Source: Nocardioides houyundeii (GTDB taxonomy: Bacteria > Actinomycetota > Actinomycetes > Propionibacteriales > Nocardioidaceae). Taken from it: a stretch of 64,000 bases of DNA. The notes below the pieces were generated by a model. That model searched no databases, was not told where the DNA came from, and saw only the letters and a list, made by a program, of their open reading frames with translations. Below are positions 9,345 to 17,101 of this stretch, piece after piece. Both the position numbers and the translations under genes were made by a program. Position 1 is the stretch's first letter. Each line of letters begins with the position of its first letter. Location of the stretch: the NCBI RefSeq assembly GCF_002865585.1, contig NZ_CP025581.1:930001-994000 (forward strand), given 5' to 3'.

Positions 9345-10568
9345 GGGCCGGACTCCCGGTGGCCCGGGCCAGGTGAGCCTCGAGGACGTCGAGGAGGCCG
9401 CGCTCACCCTGGCCGGCGTCGCGGTGCGGACCCCGATGGAGGAGTCCCGCTGGCTCTCCGGGCTGGTCGGCGGGCCGGTCAGCCTCAAGTGCGAGAACCT
9501 CCAGCGTACCGGCTCGTTCAAGGCCCGCGGCGCCTACGTGCGGATGGCCCGGCTCACCGACGCCGAGCGCGCCCGGGGCGTGGTCGCCGCGTCCGCGGGC
9601 AACCACGCCCAGGGGGTGGCCCTCGCCGCCCAGACCCTGGGCATCAGGGCGACCGTCTTCATGCCGGAGGGGGCGCCGATCCCCAAGGAGAACGCGACCC
9701 GCGGGTACGGCGCCGAGGTGGTCTTCGCCGGCCAGTACCTCGAGGACGCGCTCGTCGCCGCCGGACGCTTCGCCGAGGAGACCGGGGCGGTGCTCATCCA
9801 CCCCTTCGACCACGTCGACGTGGTGGCCGGGCAGGGCACGTGCGGGCTCGAGATCATGGAGCAGGCCCCCGAGGCCAGGACGGTGCTGGTGCCGACCGGC
9901 GGCGGCGGGCTGCTGGCGGGGATCGCTATCGCCATCAAGGCCAGGCACCCCGATGTCCGGGTGGTCGGCGTGCAGGCCGAGCACGCCGCCGCCTTCCCCG
10001 GCTCGCTCGCCGCGGGGCCCCGGTGGCGCTGGGGGAGATGCGGACCATGGCCGACGGCATCGCGGTCGGCCGGCCGGGGGCCATCACCTTCGCCGCGATC
10101 CGCGACCTGGTCGACGACGTGGTCACGGTCTCGGAGGAGTCGTTGTCCCGGGCGCTGCTGGCCCTGGTGGAGCGGGCCAAGATGGTGGTCGAGCCCGCCG
10201 GTGCCGCGGCGGTCGCGGCGCTCCTGGACGCCCCGGGGGCCTTCGAGACGCCGGTCGTCGCGGTGCTCTCCGGTGGCAACATCGACCCGCTGCTGCTGGG
10301 CAAGGTGATCCGCCACGGCCTCGCCGCCGCCGGTCGCTTCCTCTACCTGCGGGTGGTGGTCGCCGACCGCCCCGGCGACCTGGCCCGCCTGCTCGCCGAG
10401 GTCAGCGCCGCCGGCGGCAACGTGCTCGAGGTTGCTCACGAACGGACCTCTCCCCGGCTGGCGCTCGACGAGGTCGAGGTGCGGCTCCAGCTCGAGACGC
10501 GCGGGGGACCGCACACCGAGCAGCTGCTCGCCCGCCTCCGCGGGCGGGGCTACCGGGTCGAGGAGTGA
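9337..10568 (+). CDS. ilvA: Threonine ammonia-lyase with C-terminal ACT domain (one frameshift as assembled)
   Basis: PLP enzyme that deaminates threonine to 2-oxobutyrate, the first step to isoleucine, or acts catabolically. The Schiff-base Lys62 lies in TGSFKARG, with SAGNHAQGV, PKENATRGYGAEV and the phosphate loop PTGGGGLLAG following. A C-terminal ACT domain (VVVADRPGDLARLL onward) suggests allosteric control. The frame breaks inside GGGGCCCC at 10014-10021. One added G restores SLAAGAPVALGEM and joins the two halves without loss, giving about 410 residues, normal for the short ACT-bearing class. The ATG at 9337 is chosen because of its 8-bp overlap with the transporter gene and an AGGGA upstream; a GTG at 9319 is also in frame. 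Confidence 0.85.
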
Positions 10569-10573
10569 CCCCC

Positions 10574-10590
10574 GGCGTACGTCGTACGCC
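10574..10590. repeat. Perfect short palindrome after ilvA
   Basis: GGCGTACG-T-CGTACGCC, 8-bp arms around a single base, starting 5 bp after the ilvA stop codon. It could be a small hairpin or a protein-binding site. Confidence 0.4.
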
Positions 10591-10654
10591 GCCGCCGTGA
10601 CTGCGCACATGCCCGGTGGGGTGGCGCCGGGGCGGCGCCTCCGCCTGAAATGGA

Positions 10655-10686
10655 CGAACGGCGCCGGGATGACCCGGCGCCGTTCG
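10655..10686. terminator. Bidirectional hairpin between convergent ilvA and greA
   Basis: Perfect 14-bp stem (CGAACGGCGCCGGG and its complement) with a 4-nt ATGA loop. It lies between two converging genes and lacks a T-tract, as is common for actinobacterial terminators. Confidence 0.7.
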
Positions 10687-10705
10687 GTGGTGCGAAGAGC
10701 AGGAC

Positions 10706-11203
10706 TCAGCCGGTGTAGGGCTTGGCGTCGATGATCTCGACGCTGACGTCCTTGCCGTTGGGCGCCTCGTAGGTGACGGTGTCACCCTTCTTCTTGCCGT
10801 TGATGGCGGCGCCGAGGGCCGACTGCGGGGAGTAGACGGTCAGGCCGTCCTCCTCCATCTCGCGGGCGCCGAACAGGAAGGTCTCGTCCTCGCCGAAGTC
10901 CACGAACTTCACGGTGACCTTCATGCCCTGCTCGACCACGCCGTCGTCGGCGGGGGTCTCGCCCACCTCGGCGCGGCGGAGCATGTCCTCGAGCTGACGG
11001 ATCCGGGCCTCCTGCTTGCCCTGCTCGTCCTTGGCGGCGTGATAGCCGCCGTTCTCCTTCAGGTCGCCCTCGTCTCGGGCAGCGCTGATCTTCTCGATGA
11101 TCTCCTGGCGCTTCGGCCCCTTGAGGTCATCGAGCTCAGTCTGCAGCTTGTCGTAGGCGTCCTGGGTCAACCAGATGGTGGACTGGTCGGTCGACTGGGT
11201 CAT
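10706..11203 (-). CDS. greA: Transcription elongation factor GreA
   Basis: A 165-residue secondary-channel factor that stimulates the RNA cleavage activity of backtracked RNA polymerase. The N-terminal coiled coil carries the acidic tip (SAARDEGDLKENGGYHAAK, with the conserved Asp and Glu). The C-terminal FKBP-like domain ends in SPQSALGAAINGKKKGD. The ATG at 11203 is preceded by AGGAG; an upstream in-frame extension is unlikely because it runs back through the leader hairpin. It is the first landmark of the greA-DUF4307-mca block conserved in actinomycetes. Confidence 0.96.
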   Translation of the reverse strand: MTQSTDQSTIWLTQDAYDKLQTELDDLKGPKRQEIIEKISAARDEGDLKENGGYHAAKDEQGKQEARIRQLEDMLRRAEVGETPADDGVVEQGMKVTVKFVDFGEDETFLFGAREMEEDGLTVYSPQSALGAAINGKKKGDTVTYEAPNGKDVSVEIIDAKPYTG

Positions 11204-11220
11204 GGCTCCACTCCTGTTTG

Positions 11221-11288
11221 GGCAAAAGCAAAACCCGCCGGGCTCGTCGCGCTTGGTTCGCGACCGGTGCCTTTGGAGCCCTGCGGGT
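11221..11288 (-). terminator. Hairpin plus T-tract between DUF4307 gene and greA (terminator or greA attenuator)
   Basis: Read on the minus strand, 13-nt arms (11276-11288 and 11233-11245, 12 of 13 paired) enclose an inner stem GTCGCG/CGCGAC and are followed by TTTTGCTTTTG. This is one of the few hairpins in the window with a T-rich tail. It ends 17 nt before the greA start, just ahead of the greA ribosome site. Confidence 0.65.
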
Positions 11289-11351
11289 GTCAGATTGACT
11301 AACGACTGTAGCAACCTTGGCGCAGAAAGGCTCAGCGACGACGAGAAAGGC

Positions 11352-11747
11352 TCAGCGCCGGCGCGACTGACCCTCGGTACGACAGCCTACGTTCTCCACG
11401 CTGGTGGCCCGTCGCTCGGTCCGGACCGTCACCGTCTGGACCCCGTCGACAGGCGCGAACGACAGCTCCCCGACGGTCGCCTTGTCCTCGGACAGTGCGC
11501 GGAGCAGGCAGTCGGCCTCCTCGACGTCGTCGAGGTCGACTTCGACGCTGACCTCCATCGTGTGGTCGTCGACCACGTCGAACCCGACGATCCCGGACCG
11601 CACCGAGGGGTTGCCGTGGAACAGCGCGGCCCAGGCGAGCCAGACGCCGAACACCACGGCCAGCACCACGGTCGCGATGATGGCCACGAGACGTCGTCGC
11701 GGCGACGGGGCGCCGTAGCGCTCTGCGAGCTCTGCCGGTGATGTCAC
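11352..11747 (-). CDS. DUF4307 family membrane protein
   Basis: A 131-residue protein with a short cytoplasmic N-terminus (AERYGAPSPRRR), one transmembrane helix near residues 20-42 and an extracytoplasmic C-terminal domain rich in beta-type sequence. The family is almost confined to actinomycetes and has no known function. It lies between greA and mca, as in mycobacteria. The start is taken as the GTG at 11747, which puts the arginine cluster directly before the helix. Its stop codon lies inside the second copy of a 14-bp direct repeat. Confidence 0.8.
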   Translation of the reverse strand: MTSPAELAERYGAPSPRRRLVAIIATVVLAVVFGVWLAWAALFHGNPSVRSGIVGFDVVDDHTMEVSVEVDLDDVEEADCLLRALSEDKATVGELSFAPVDGVQTVTVRTERRATSVENVGCRTEGQSRRR

Positions 11748-11765
11748 GTCATCAAGCGTGCCACC

Positions 11766-11771
11766 TAGACT
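11766..11771 (+). promoter_or_regulatory. -10 box for mca (leaderless type)
   Basis: TAGACT, 6 nt before the ATG, with no ribosome site. Confidence 0.5.
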
Positions 11772-11777
11772 TCCGCC

Positions 11778-12662
11778 ATGCCCGACCACCCCCGCGCCGG
11801 CCTCCGCCTGATGCACGTGCACGCCCACCCCGACGACGAGTCGAGCAAGGGCGCCGCCTCCACCGCCAAGTACGTCGCCGAAGGTGTCGACGTCCACGTG
11901 GTGACCTGCACCGGCGGTGAGCGCGGCTCCATCCTGAATCCCAAGATGGACCGCCCCGACATCCTCGCCAACATGACCGAGATCCGTCGCCAGGAGATGG
12001 AGCGCGCCCGCGACATCCTCGGCGTCCGCCAGGACTGGCTCGGCTTCGTCGACTCCGGCTGGCCCGAGGGCGACCCCAAGCCGCCGCTCCCCGAGGGATG
12101 CTTCGGGCTGGTGACCCCGGAGGAGGGCGCGGCGCCCCTGGTGCGGCTGATCCGCCAGTTCCGTCCGCACGTGATGACCACGTACGACGAGAACGGCGGC
12201 TACCCGCACCCGGACCACATCAAGTGCCACGAGGTCTCCGTCGAGGCGTTCCACGCCGCGGGGGACCCGGAGCGCTACCCCGAGGCCGGCGAGCCCTGGC
12301 AGCCGCTGAAGCTCTACTACCACCACGGGTTCAACCGACCCAAGAGCGTCGCCCTGCACGAGGCGATGCTGGCGCACGGCCTGGAGTCGCCGTACGCCGA
12401 GCGGCTGGAGAAGTGGGAGGCGAACCCGGAGTGGGACGAGCGGATCACCACCCGCGTCCCGTGCGCCGACTACTTCGGCGTCCGGGATCAGGCTCTGCTG
12501 GCCCACGCCACGCAGATCGACCCCGACGGCGCCTGGTTCGCGGTCCCGCGGAGCATCCAGGAGGAGGTCTGGCCCACCGAGGACTACGAGCTGGTGGTGA
12601 GCCACGTCCCCACCCAGCTCCCCGAGGACGACCTCTTCGCCGGCATCTCTGGGTGGGCCTGA
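11778..12662 (+). CDS. mca: Mycothiol S-conjugate amidase Mca
   Basis: A 294-residue zinc amidase that splits mycothiol-toxin conjugates into a mercapturic acid, which is exported, and GlcN-inositol, which is recycled. The zinc motif HAHPDDES is at residues 15-22, and the second metal histidine lies in YPHPDHIKCHE. The long TGGERGSILNPK segment and the substrate loop GFVDSGWPEGDPKPPLPEG distinguish Mca from the deacetylase MshB. Its presence implies that the organism makes mycothiol, a hallmark of Actinomycetota. It is divergent from the DUF4307 gene and followed 12 bp later by a small membrane protein gene. Confidence 0.95.
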   Translation: MPDHPRAGLRLMHVHAHPDDESSKGAASTAKYVAEGVDVHVVTCTGGERGSILNPKMDRPDILANMTEIRRQEMERARDILGVRQDWLGFVDSGWPEGDPKPPLPEGCFGLVTPEEGAAPLVRLIRQFRPHVMTTYDENGGYPHPDHIKCHEVSVEAFHAAGDPERYPEAGEPWQPLKLYYHHGFNRPKSVALHEAMLAHGLESPYAERLEKWEANPEWDERITTRVPCADYFGVRDQALLAHATQIDPDGAWFAVPRSIQEEVWPTEDYELVVSHVPTQLPEDDLFAGISGWA

Positions 12663-12674
12663 GAGACTGACACC

Positions 12675-12953
12675 ATGCTTGACCTCTTCGACCCCGCCCT
12701 GGTCTCCCACGTCATCGACGTCGTCCGTCTCATCGACGACCCGATGCCCGAGGACACCGAGGTCAAGGCCGGCTGGACCGCCCTCATCGTGTGGCTGCTG
12801 ATGGCGGTCGCGGTGGCACTGCTCGCCTGGAGCCTCATCCGCCAGCTGCGCCGGACCAACGCCAACCGGGACGCCGGTGTCTTCGGCGACGAGCCGGTGT
12901 CGCGATCGAAGGACGACCAGCAGCGCGAGGACGAGCGGCCCGAGGGTCGCTGA
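12675..12953 (+). CDS. Small single-pass membrane protein downstream of mca
   Basis: A 92-residue protein with one hydrophobic helix near residues 35-55 (LIVWLLMAVAVALLAW) and a charged cytoplasmic tail ending in Arg, Asp and Glu. I do not recognise a domain. A small membrane protein sits in the same place after mca in mycobacteria (Rv1083, from memory), so conserved neighbourhood is the main support. It starts 12 bp after mca and is probably cotranscribed. Confidence 0.7.
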   Translation: MLDLFDPALVSHVIDVVRLIDDPMPEDTEVKAGWTALIVWLLMAVAVALLAWSLIRQLRRTNANRDAGVFGDEPVSRSKDDQQREDERPEGR

Positions 12954-12962
12954 CCTGCGAGC

Positions 12963-13580
12963 TCAGCGCCGGGTGACCCTGAGCAGGGCGTCCCACGCGG
13001 TGCGGTCGTGCTGGCCACGGTGCGGCTCGTCGCCCTCGGGAGCGGCGACCCGGCGCGCCACCCGGTCGGCGCGCAGCACCTCGAGGTCGAACCCGTCCAG
13101 GTCGGCCAGCAGGTCCTCGGCCGTCATCAGCACCGAGGCGTCCTGCGGCCCGCCCGTGCCCTCGGTGAGGTTGGTGGCGTCGTGGGCGACCGCCAGCAGC
13201 GTGCCGCCTGTCACCAGGGACGAGAAGGCGTTGCGGATCGCGGCGCGCCGGGGCTCGGCCGGCAGCTGGAGGTAGGCCAGGACCACCAGGTCCACCGGCA
13301 CGGACGAGACCCACGTGGTCGCGTCGGCGCAGACCCAGGAGACCGGGAGGTCGCCTGCCAGCTGTCGCCCCTTCTCGAGCCCGACGAGCGAGAAGTCCAC
13401 CGCGGTCACCCGCCACCCGCGCTCGGCCAGCCACAGCGCATTGCGGCCCTCACCAGCACCCAGGTCGACCGCGCGGCCCGCCTGGAGGTCGCCGAGCTCA
13501 GCGGCGACGAACTCGTTGGGTCCGGCACGCCAGACCAGCCCGTGCTCGGCGTACCGCTCGTCCCAGTGGTGACGGTCCAT
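12963..13580 (-). CDS. Class I SAM-dependent methyltransferase
   Basis: A 205-residue methyltransferase with motif I AVDLGAGEGRNALWLA near residue 37, the acidic end of strand 2 in VTAVDFS, and motif III further on. It belongs to the broad Methyltransf_25 group, some of which resemble TehB. The N-terminus (HHWDERYAEHGLVW) is a common lead-in of that group. The substrate is unknown. It converges with the small membrane protein gene, 9 bp from its stop. A TAGCGT box lies 6 nt before the ATG. Confidence 0.75.
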   Translation of the reverse strand: MDRHHWDERYAEHGLVWRAGPNEFVAAELGDLQAGRAVDLGAGEGRNALWLAERGWRVTAVDFSLVGLEKGRQLAGDLPVSWVCADATTWVSSVPVDLVVLAYLQLPAEPRRAAIRNAFSSLVTGGTLLAVAHDATNLTEGTGGPQDASVLMTAEDLLADLDGFDLEVLRADRVARRVAAPEGDEPHRGQHDRTAWDALLRVTRR

Positions 13581-13586
13581 GGGGCC

Positions 13587-13592
13587 ACGCTA
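13587..13592 (-). promoter_or_regulatory. -10 box for the methyltransferase gene (leaderless type)
   Basis: TAGCGT on the minus strand, 6 nt before the ATG at 13580. Confidence 0.45.
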
Positions 13593-13647
13593 GCCGCGAC
13601 GCGTGCGGGCACGTTTGGTCCAGCACCGCTGCGGGTAAAGGAGGTCC

Positions 13648-13923
13648 ATGATCTTTCAAATTCTTGGTCTTCTCGTGGTCGGTCTCATCATCGGCGCGCT
13701 CGCTCGGCTGCTGAAGCCGGGCAAGCAGACCCTCAGCTTGGTCGGCACCATGATCCTCGGTGTGGTCGGCGCCATCATCGGTGGCCTGATCGGCGGCCTC
13801 TTCAACGACAGCACCAACCCCTTCGAGCTCAACTTCCTCGGCTTCATCTTCGCCGTGATCGCAGCCGTGCTGCTGGTCGGCGTCGCGGAGGCCGTCCTGG
13901 GCAAGAACAAGCACTCCGTCTGA
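13648..13923 (+). CDS. GlsB/YeaQ/YmgE family stress membrane protein
   Basis: A 91-residue protein made of three Gly-rich hydrophobic helices (for example GLLVVGLIIGALARLL and MILGVVGAIIGGLIGGLF), the transglycosylase-associated protein family. Members are small inner-membrane proteins often induced by general stress; their function is not settled. It has the strongest ribosome site in the region, AAAGGAGGT 4 nt before the ATG, suggesting high expression, in contrast to the many leaderless genes around it. Confidence 0.85.
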   Translation: MIFQILGLLVVGLIIGALARLLKPGKQTLSLVGTMILGVVGAIIGGLIGGLFNDSTNPFELNFLGFIFAVIAAVLLVGVAEAVLGKNKHSV

Positions 13924-13965
13924 GCCGTTGACTCCGGGTCAACCCCGGGGTCGATCTGACGTCGC

Positions 13966-13997
13966 TGGCCGCGCAACCCTTCCGGGGTGCGCGGCCA
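13966..13997. terminator. Hairpin between convergent small membrane protein and acyltransferase genes
   Basis: Stem TGGCCGCGCA/TGCGCGGCCA with an inner CCC/GGG extension around a small loop. A smaller palindrome (GTTGAC-5 nt-GTCAAC) is at 13927-13943. Confidence 0.55.
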
Positions 13998-14055
13998 TAC
14001 GGCATTTCGGGGGAGTCGGCCGGGATTCATCGGTCATCCCCGCCGCCCTGGGGCC

Positions 14056-14631
14056 TCAGCTCTGCCCGGCCGCGAGCTCCTCGCGCAGCCGGGGCTCGGT
14101 GCGCAGCTCCGGGTGGATCCCCCGCTTGTCGGAGTAGAACTCCCGGATCCGGTCCATGTCGGCTCGCACGTCGCCGGTCAGGGTGAACGTCGGCCCGAAG
14201 CCGACCGTGCGGCTGGGTCCGTCGATGTAGCCCAGTGACACCGGGAGACCGGTGTCCTGGGCCAAGCGGTAGAAGCCGCTCTTCCAGTAGGCGCTGCGCT
14301 CCCGGGTGCCCTCGGCGGCGATGGCGATGAGGAAGGACTCGTCCCGGGCCGCGTGGGCGGCGAGGTCGCCCACCACCTGCGAGGCGTTGTCCCGATCCAC
14401 CGGGATGCCCCCGGTGGCCTTCAGCAGCCACCCCAGGGGGCCCCGGAACAGCTCCCGCTTGATGAGGATCCTGGGCGTCACGTCCTGGGACCAGAGCATC
14501 ACCAGGGTGGCCACCCAGTCCCAGTTGGAGGTGTGCGGAGCACCGACCATGATCCCGGTGCGCGGGACCTGGCCCACGACGCGCCAGCGGGCGAGGCGCA
14601 GCAGGGTGCGGGCCAGGGTTCGGCGGATCAT
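14056..14631 (-). CDS. 1-acyl-glycerol-3-phosphate acyltransferase-like (PlsC fold)
   Basis: A 191-residue LPLAT-family acyltransferase. The catalytic HX4D motif is HTSNWD near residue 34, and block III is AAEGTRERSAYWKSGFYRLA. The spacing and the short length match small PlsC-like enzymes rather than full AGPATs. It probably acylates a lipid or glycolipid at the inner membrane; the acceptor is unknown. The start is placed at the ATG at 14631 (MIRRTLAR), a basic amphipathic beginning; the open frame upstream has no further homology. Confidence 0.78.
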   Translation of the reverse strand: MIRRTLARTLLRLARWRVVGQVPRTGIMVGAPHTSNWDWVATLVMLWSQDVTPRILIKRELFRGPLGWLLKATGGIPVDRDNASQVVGDLAAHAARDESFLIAIAAEGTRERSAYWKSGFYRLAQDTGLPVSLGYIDGPSRTVGFGPTFTLTGDVRADMDRIREFYSDKRGIHPELRTEPRLREELAAGQS

Positions 14632-14704
14632 GCGAGGACCTCGTCGGCGGCGTTCAGCATGCGAGAACCCTAGTGCTGCGACCTCCGGCAGGTCGCGCCC
14701 TGGT

Positions 14705-16382
14705 TCAGCCGGCCCCGGGAGCATCGGGGACGTCGAGCTCCACGGTGGTGACCGGGTTCTCGAACTGCCCCACCCGCAGCCCCAGCTGCAGCTCCCAGTC
14801 GCCGCCCCGCGGCAGCAGCACCAGCGCCTCCCACTCGCCCGGTCGGCCGCTGCGCAACGGCACGGCGCCGAGGTCGAACTCCGGGGAGCGCAGCTCCACG
14901 TCGGGGCGCCCCACCTCGCCCGCCGAGCGGCCCTCCGCGGGGATGGTCGAGACGACCAGCGTGTTGCCGCCCGAGGTGCCGGGGGTGAGCAGCACCTCCA
15001 CCTGCACGCCGCCGAGCTGGAGCGTGCGGGAGATCGGCACCGGAGCGGCCGGGGCTCCCGGGGGCTCGGACGGCGCCCGACCTACCAGGAACCCCGTGAC
15101 CACGAGGAGCGCGACCAGGAGGCCCAGCTCCGCGAGCACGGTACGTCGTACCAGGACCCCCGCGCTCGGATCCCGAAGGGGGAGCGACGCACCCGGGGCA
15201 GCAGCCGGAACCGGTTGAAGGCGGCCACCGCGACCACCGCGAGCCCCAGGACCACCTTGACCAGCAGCAGGGTGCCGTAGGTGGTCTCCACCAGCGCCGA
15301 CCACGACCCGAGGATGCGCCAGCCCAGCAGCACACCCGCCACGGCCACGGCCAGCACCAGGGGGCCGGCGACCGCGGAGAACCGGGCGAGCACCTCCGCG
15401 TCGCGCCGCGACGAGACGTCCGAGGTGCCCGAGCGGAGCGTCAGCGTGAGCCCGGCGAGGCCGCCCAGCCAGACTGCGCCGGCGGCCAGGTGCAGCACGT
15501 CGGCGCCCAGCACCAGCGGGGCCGGGCCGTAGGACTGGGTGTGCCCGACCAGGGCCGGGGCGCACACCGCGAGCGCCGCGCAGGTCAGCAGCAGGGCCGA
15601 GCGGCGCGGGCCGGGCGGGGTCGGGCCGAACACCGCCGCCGTCGTGACCAGGGCGGCAGTCAGCACGAAGGCCGAGCCGAGCTCCTTGCGCACCAGCGAG
15701 GCGTCGAACGAGGTCAGGACGGCGCCCAGCTCCAGTCCCTGGGCGTACAGGCCCGCGACCGCCACGCCCACCGCGGCGCCGACCAGCGCCAGTGCCACGG
15801 CCAGCCGGAGCAACCGGCGGACGCGCGCCACCAGCAGCCGGCCGGCGTACCGACGGGGGAGCACGAGGACCACGAAGACGACCAGTCCCGCGCTGCTCAG
15901 CAGGCCCAGGTACGTGGCCCAGGAGGCGACCGCCTGGGTGCTGGTGACGGCCACCGAGGACTCCGCCGGCGGGGGTGGAGGACTCACCGTGGCGCTGCGC
16001 GCGCCCACGGAGAAGGTCAGGGAGCCCGAGATCGGGTGGCCGTCGGAGGAGACCACGAACCAGGCCACCACGTAGGTGCCACGCGCCAACCGGTCGTCGA
16101 AGACCACCCTCACCTGCCCGTCGGCGGTGGAGGCGGACGAGGCGACGACGCTGCCCTGGGCGTCGTACGTCGTGACGAGCCTGCTGGTGAGCAGCACGGG
16201 TTCGCTGAACGAGAGGGTCACCTGCTCGGGGCCTCGGGCAGCACCGTGCCGGAGACCGGGTCGGTGCCGACCAGCTGGGCGTGCGCCCAGGCCGGCGCGG
16301 CGCCCAGCAGACAGAGGAGCAGCGCGGCCGCGGCGGTCAGCAGGGCCGGCCGCCGGCGTGGCGTGAGGCCGTGGGTGCTCAC
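14705..16382 (-). CDS. CopC-CopD copper resistance/uptake fusion (two frameshifts as assembled)
   Basis: Signal peptide, CopC domain and CopD membrane domain in one protein. The start is GTG at 16382, overlapping the ycnI stop. After the signal sequence the mature N-terminus is HAQLVGTDP, and VVSSDGHPISGSL supplies the other CopC metal residues. About eight transmembrane helices follow, with LHLAAGAVWLGGL, then a periplasmic tail. The frame breaks twice: at 16228-16231 (G4, just after the signal region) and at 15178-15182 (G5, near the end of CopD). One extra base at each site gives a continuous reading frame of about 559 residues. Such proteins move copper into the cytoplasm, as Bacillus YcnJ does. 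Confidence 0.8.
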
Positions 16383-17074
16383 TCGGGGACGGCGCCCGGC
16401 TGCCTGCGGGCCTGGGCGAAGGCGAGTCCCCCCAGGAGCAGCCCGAGCATGCCGGCGGCGAAGCCGATCCAGGCGACGACCTCGGAGGGGGCCGAGGTCG
16501 AGGCGGTGGCCGACCCGGTGGCCGACCCGGTGGCAGCGGCGTCCGGTGCGAGGACCTGCACCACCGGTGCCGGGCTCTCCAGCTCCTCGGGGTCCTGCCC
16601 GTCCTGGGCCACCTGGATCCAGGCGTTCTCTCCCTGCTCGCAGGTCTGCACGGTCGGGAAGGCCAGTGCCTCACCGACCTGGTCCGGCACCTGGAACGTG
16701 AGCTCGACCGTGTCGCGCAGGTCCGAGGCCAGCGGCTCGGTGGCGGTGAACAGCACGGTGTCCACGCGCTCGGTCAGCTCGTTGCCGTGCGCGTCGGTGA
16801 CCGGCTCGTCCAGCCGGACCACCGTGCGCGAGACGTCCCAGAACGGCGTGCGGGTCGCGGTGACGGAGTTGACCCCCTCGGGCACCTTGACCTCCAGCGC
16901 GGTGGTCGCGGAGTCGCCGCAGCCGTGGTTCACCCCGAGCTGGAGCAGCAGCGTCGTACCGGCCTGGGCGGTCGAAGGGGTGACGCTGACGTGGGCCGCG
17001 GCGGGAGGGGCCACCAGCAGGACCGCCGCCACGCTCAGACCGAGACCAAGACCGGCGCGGACGGGGGGCGACAT
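16379..17074 (-). CDS. YcnI-family copper-binding protein (DUF1775)
   Basis: A 231-residue exported protein. The signal peptide ends at PPAAAHVSV, so the mature protein starts with the His that binds copper in the YcnI family. The DUF1775 domain follows (GVNHGCGDSATTALEVKVPEGV, WDVSRT), and one C-terminal transmembrane helix near residues 200-220 anchors it. The linker before the helix has a small repeat, TGSATGSA, encoded by 12-bp units. It overlaps the copCD start by 4 bp, forming a two-gene copper module equivalent to Bacillus ycnI-ycnJ without the YcnK repressor. Confidence 0.9.
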   Translation of the reverse strand: MSPPVRAGLGLGLSVAAVLLVAPPAAAHVSVTPSTAQAGTTLLLQLGVNHGCGDSATTALEVKVPEGVNSVTATRTPFWDVSRTVVRLDEPVTDAHGNELTERVDTVLFTATEPLASDLRDTVELTFQVPDQVGEALAFPTVQTCEQGENAWIQVAQDGQDPEELESPAPVVQVLAPDAAATGSATGSATASTSAPSEVVAWIGFAAGMLGLLLGGLAFAQARRQPGAVPE

Positions 17075-17101
17075 GCCCGCGATGATGACAGGTCGGGCGC
17101 C

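Noticed and set aside
7365..9521. A 718-codon minus-strand open frame over the AI-2E transporter and neighbours
   Set aside because: Low-complexity Gln/His/Asp/Gly composition, no domain, and a clear conserved gene on the plus strand. Shadow frame.
15178..16231. Programmed ribosomal frameshifting in copCD
   Set aside because: No slippery heptamer with downstream structure, two sites in one gene, and the same defect in four unrelated genes; homopolymer error explains all better.
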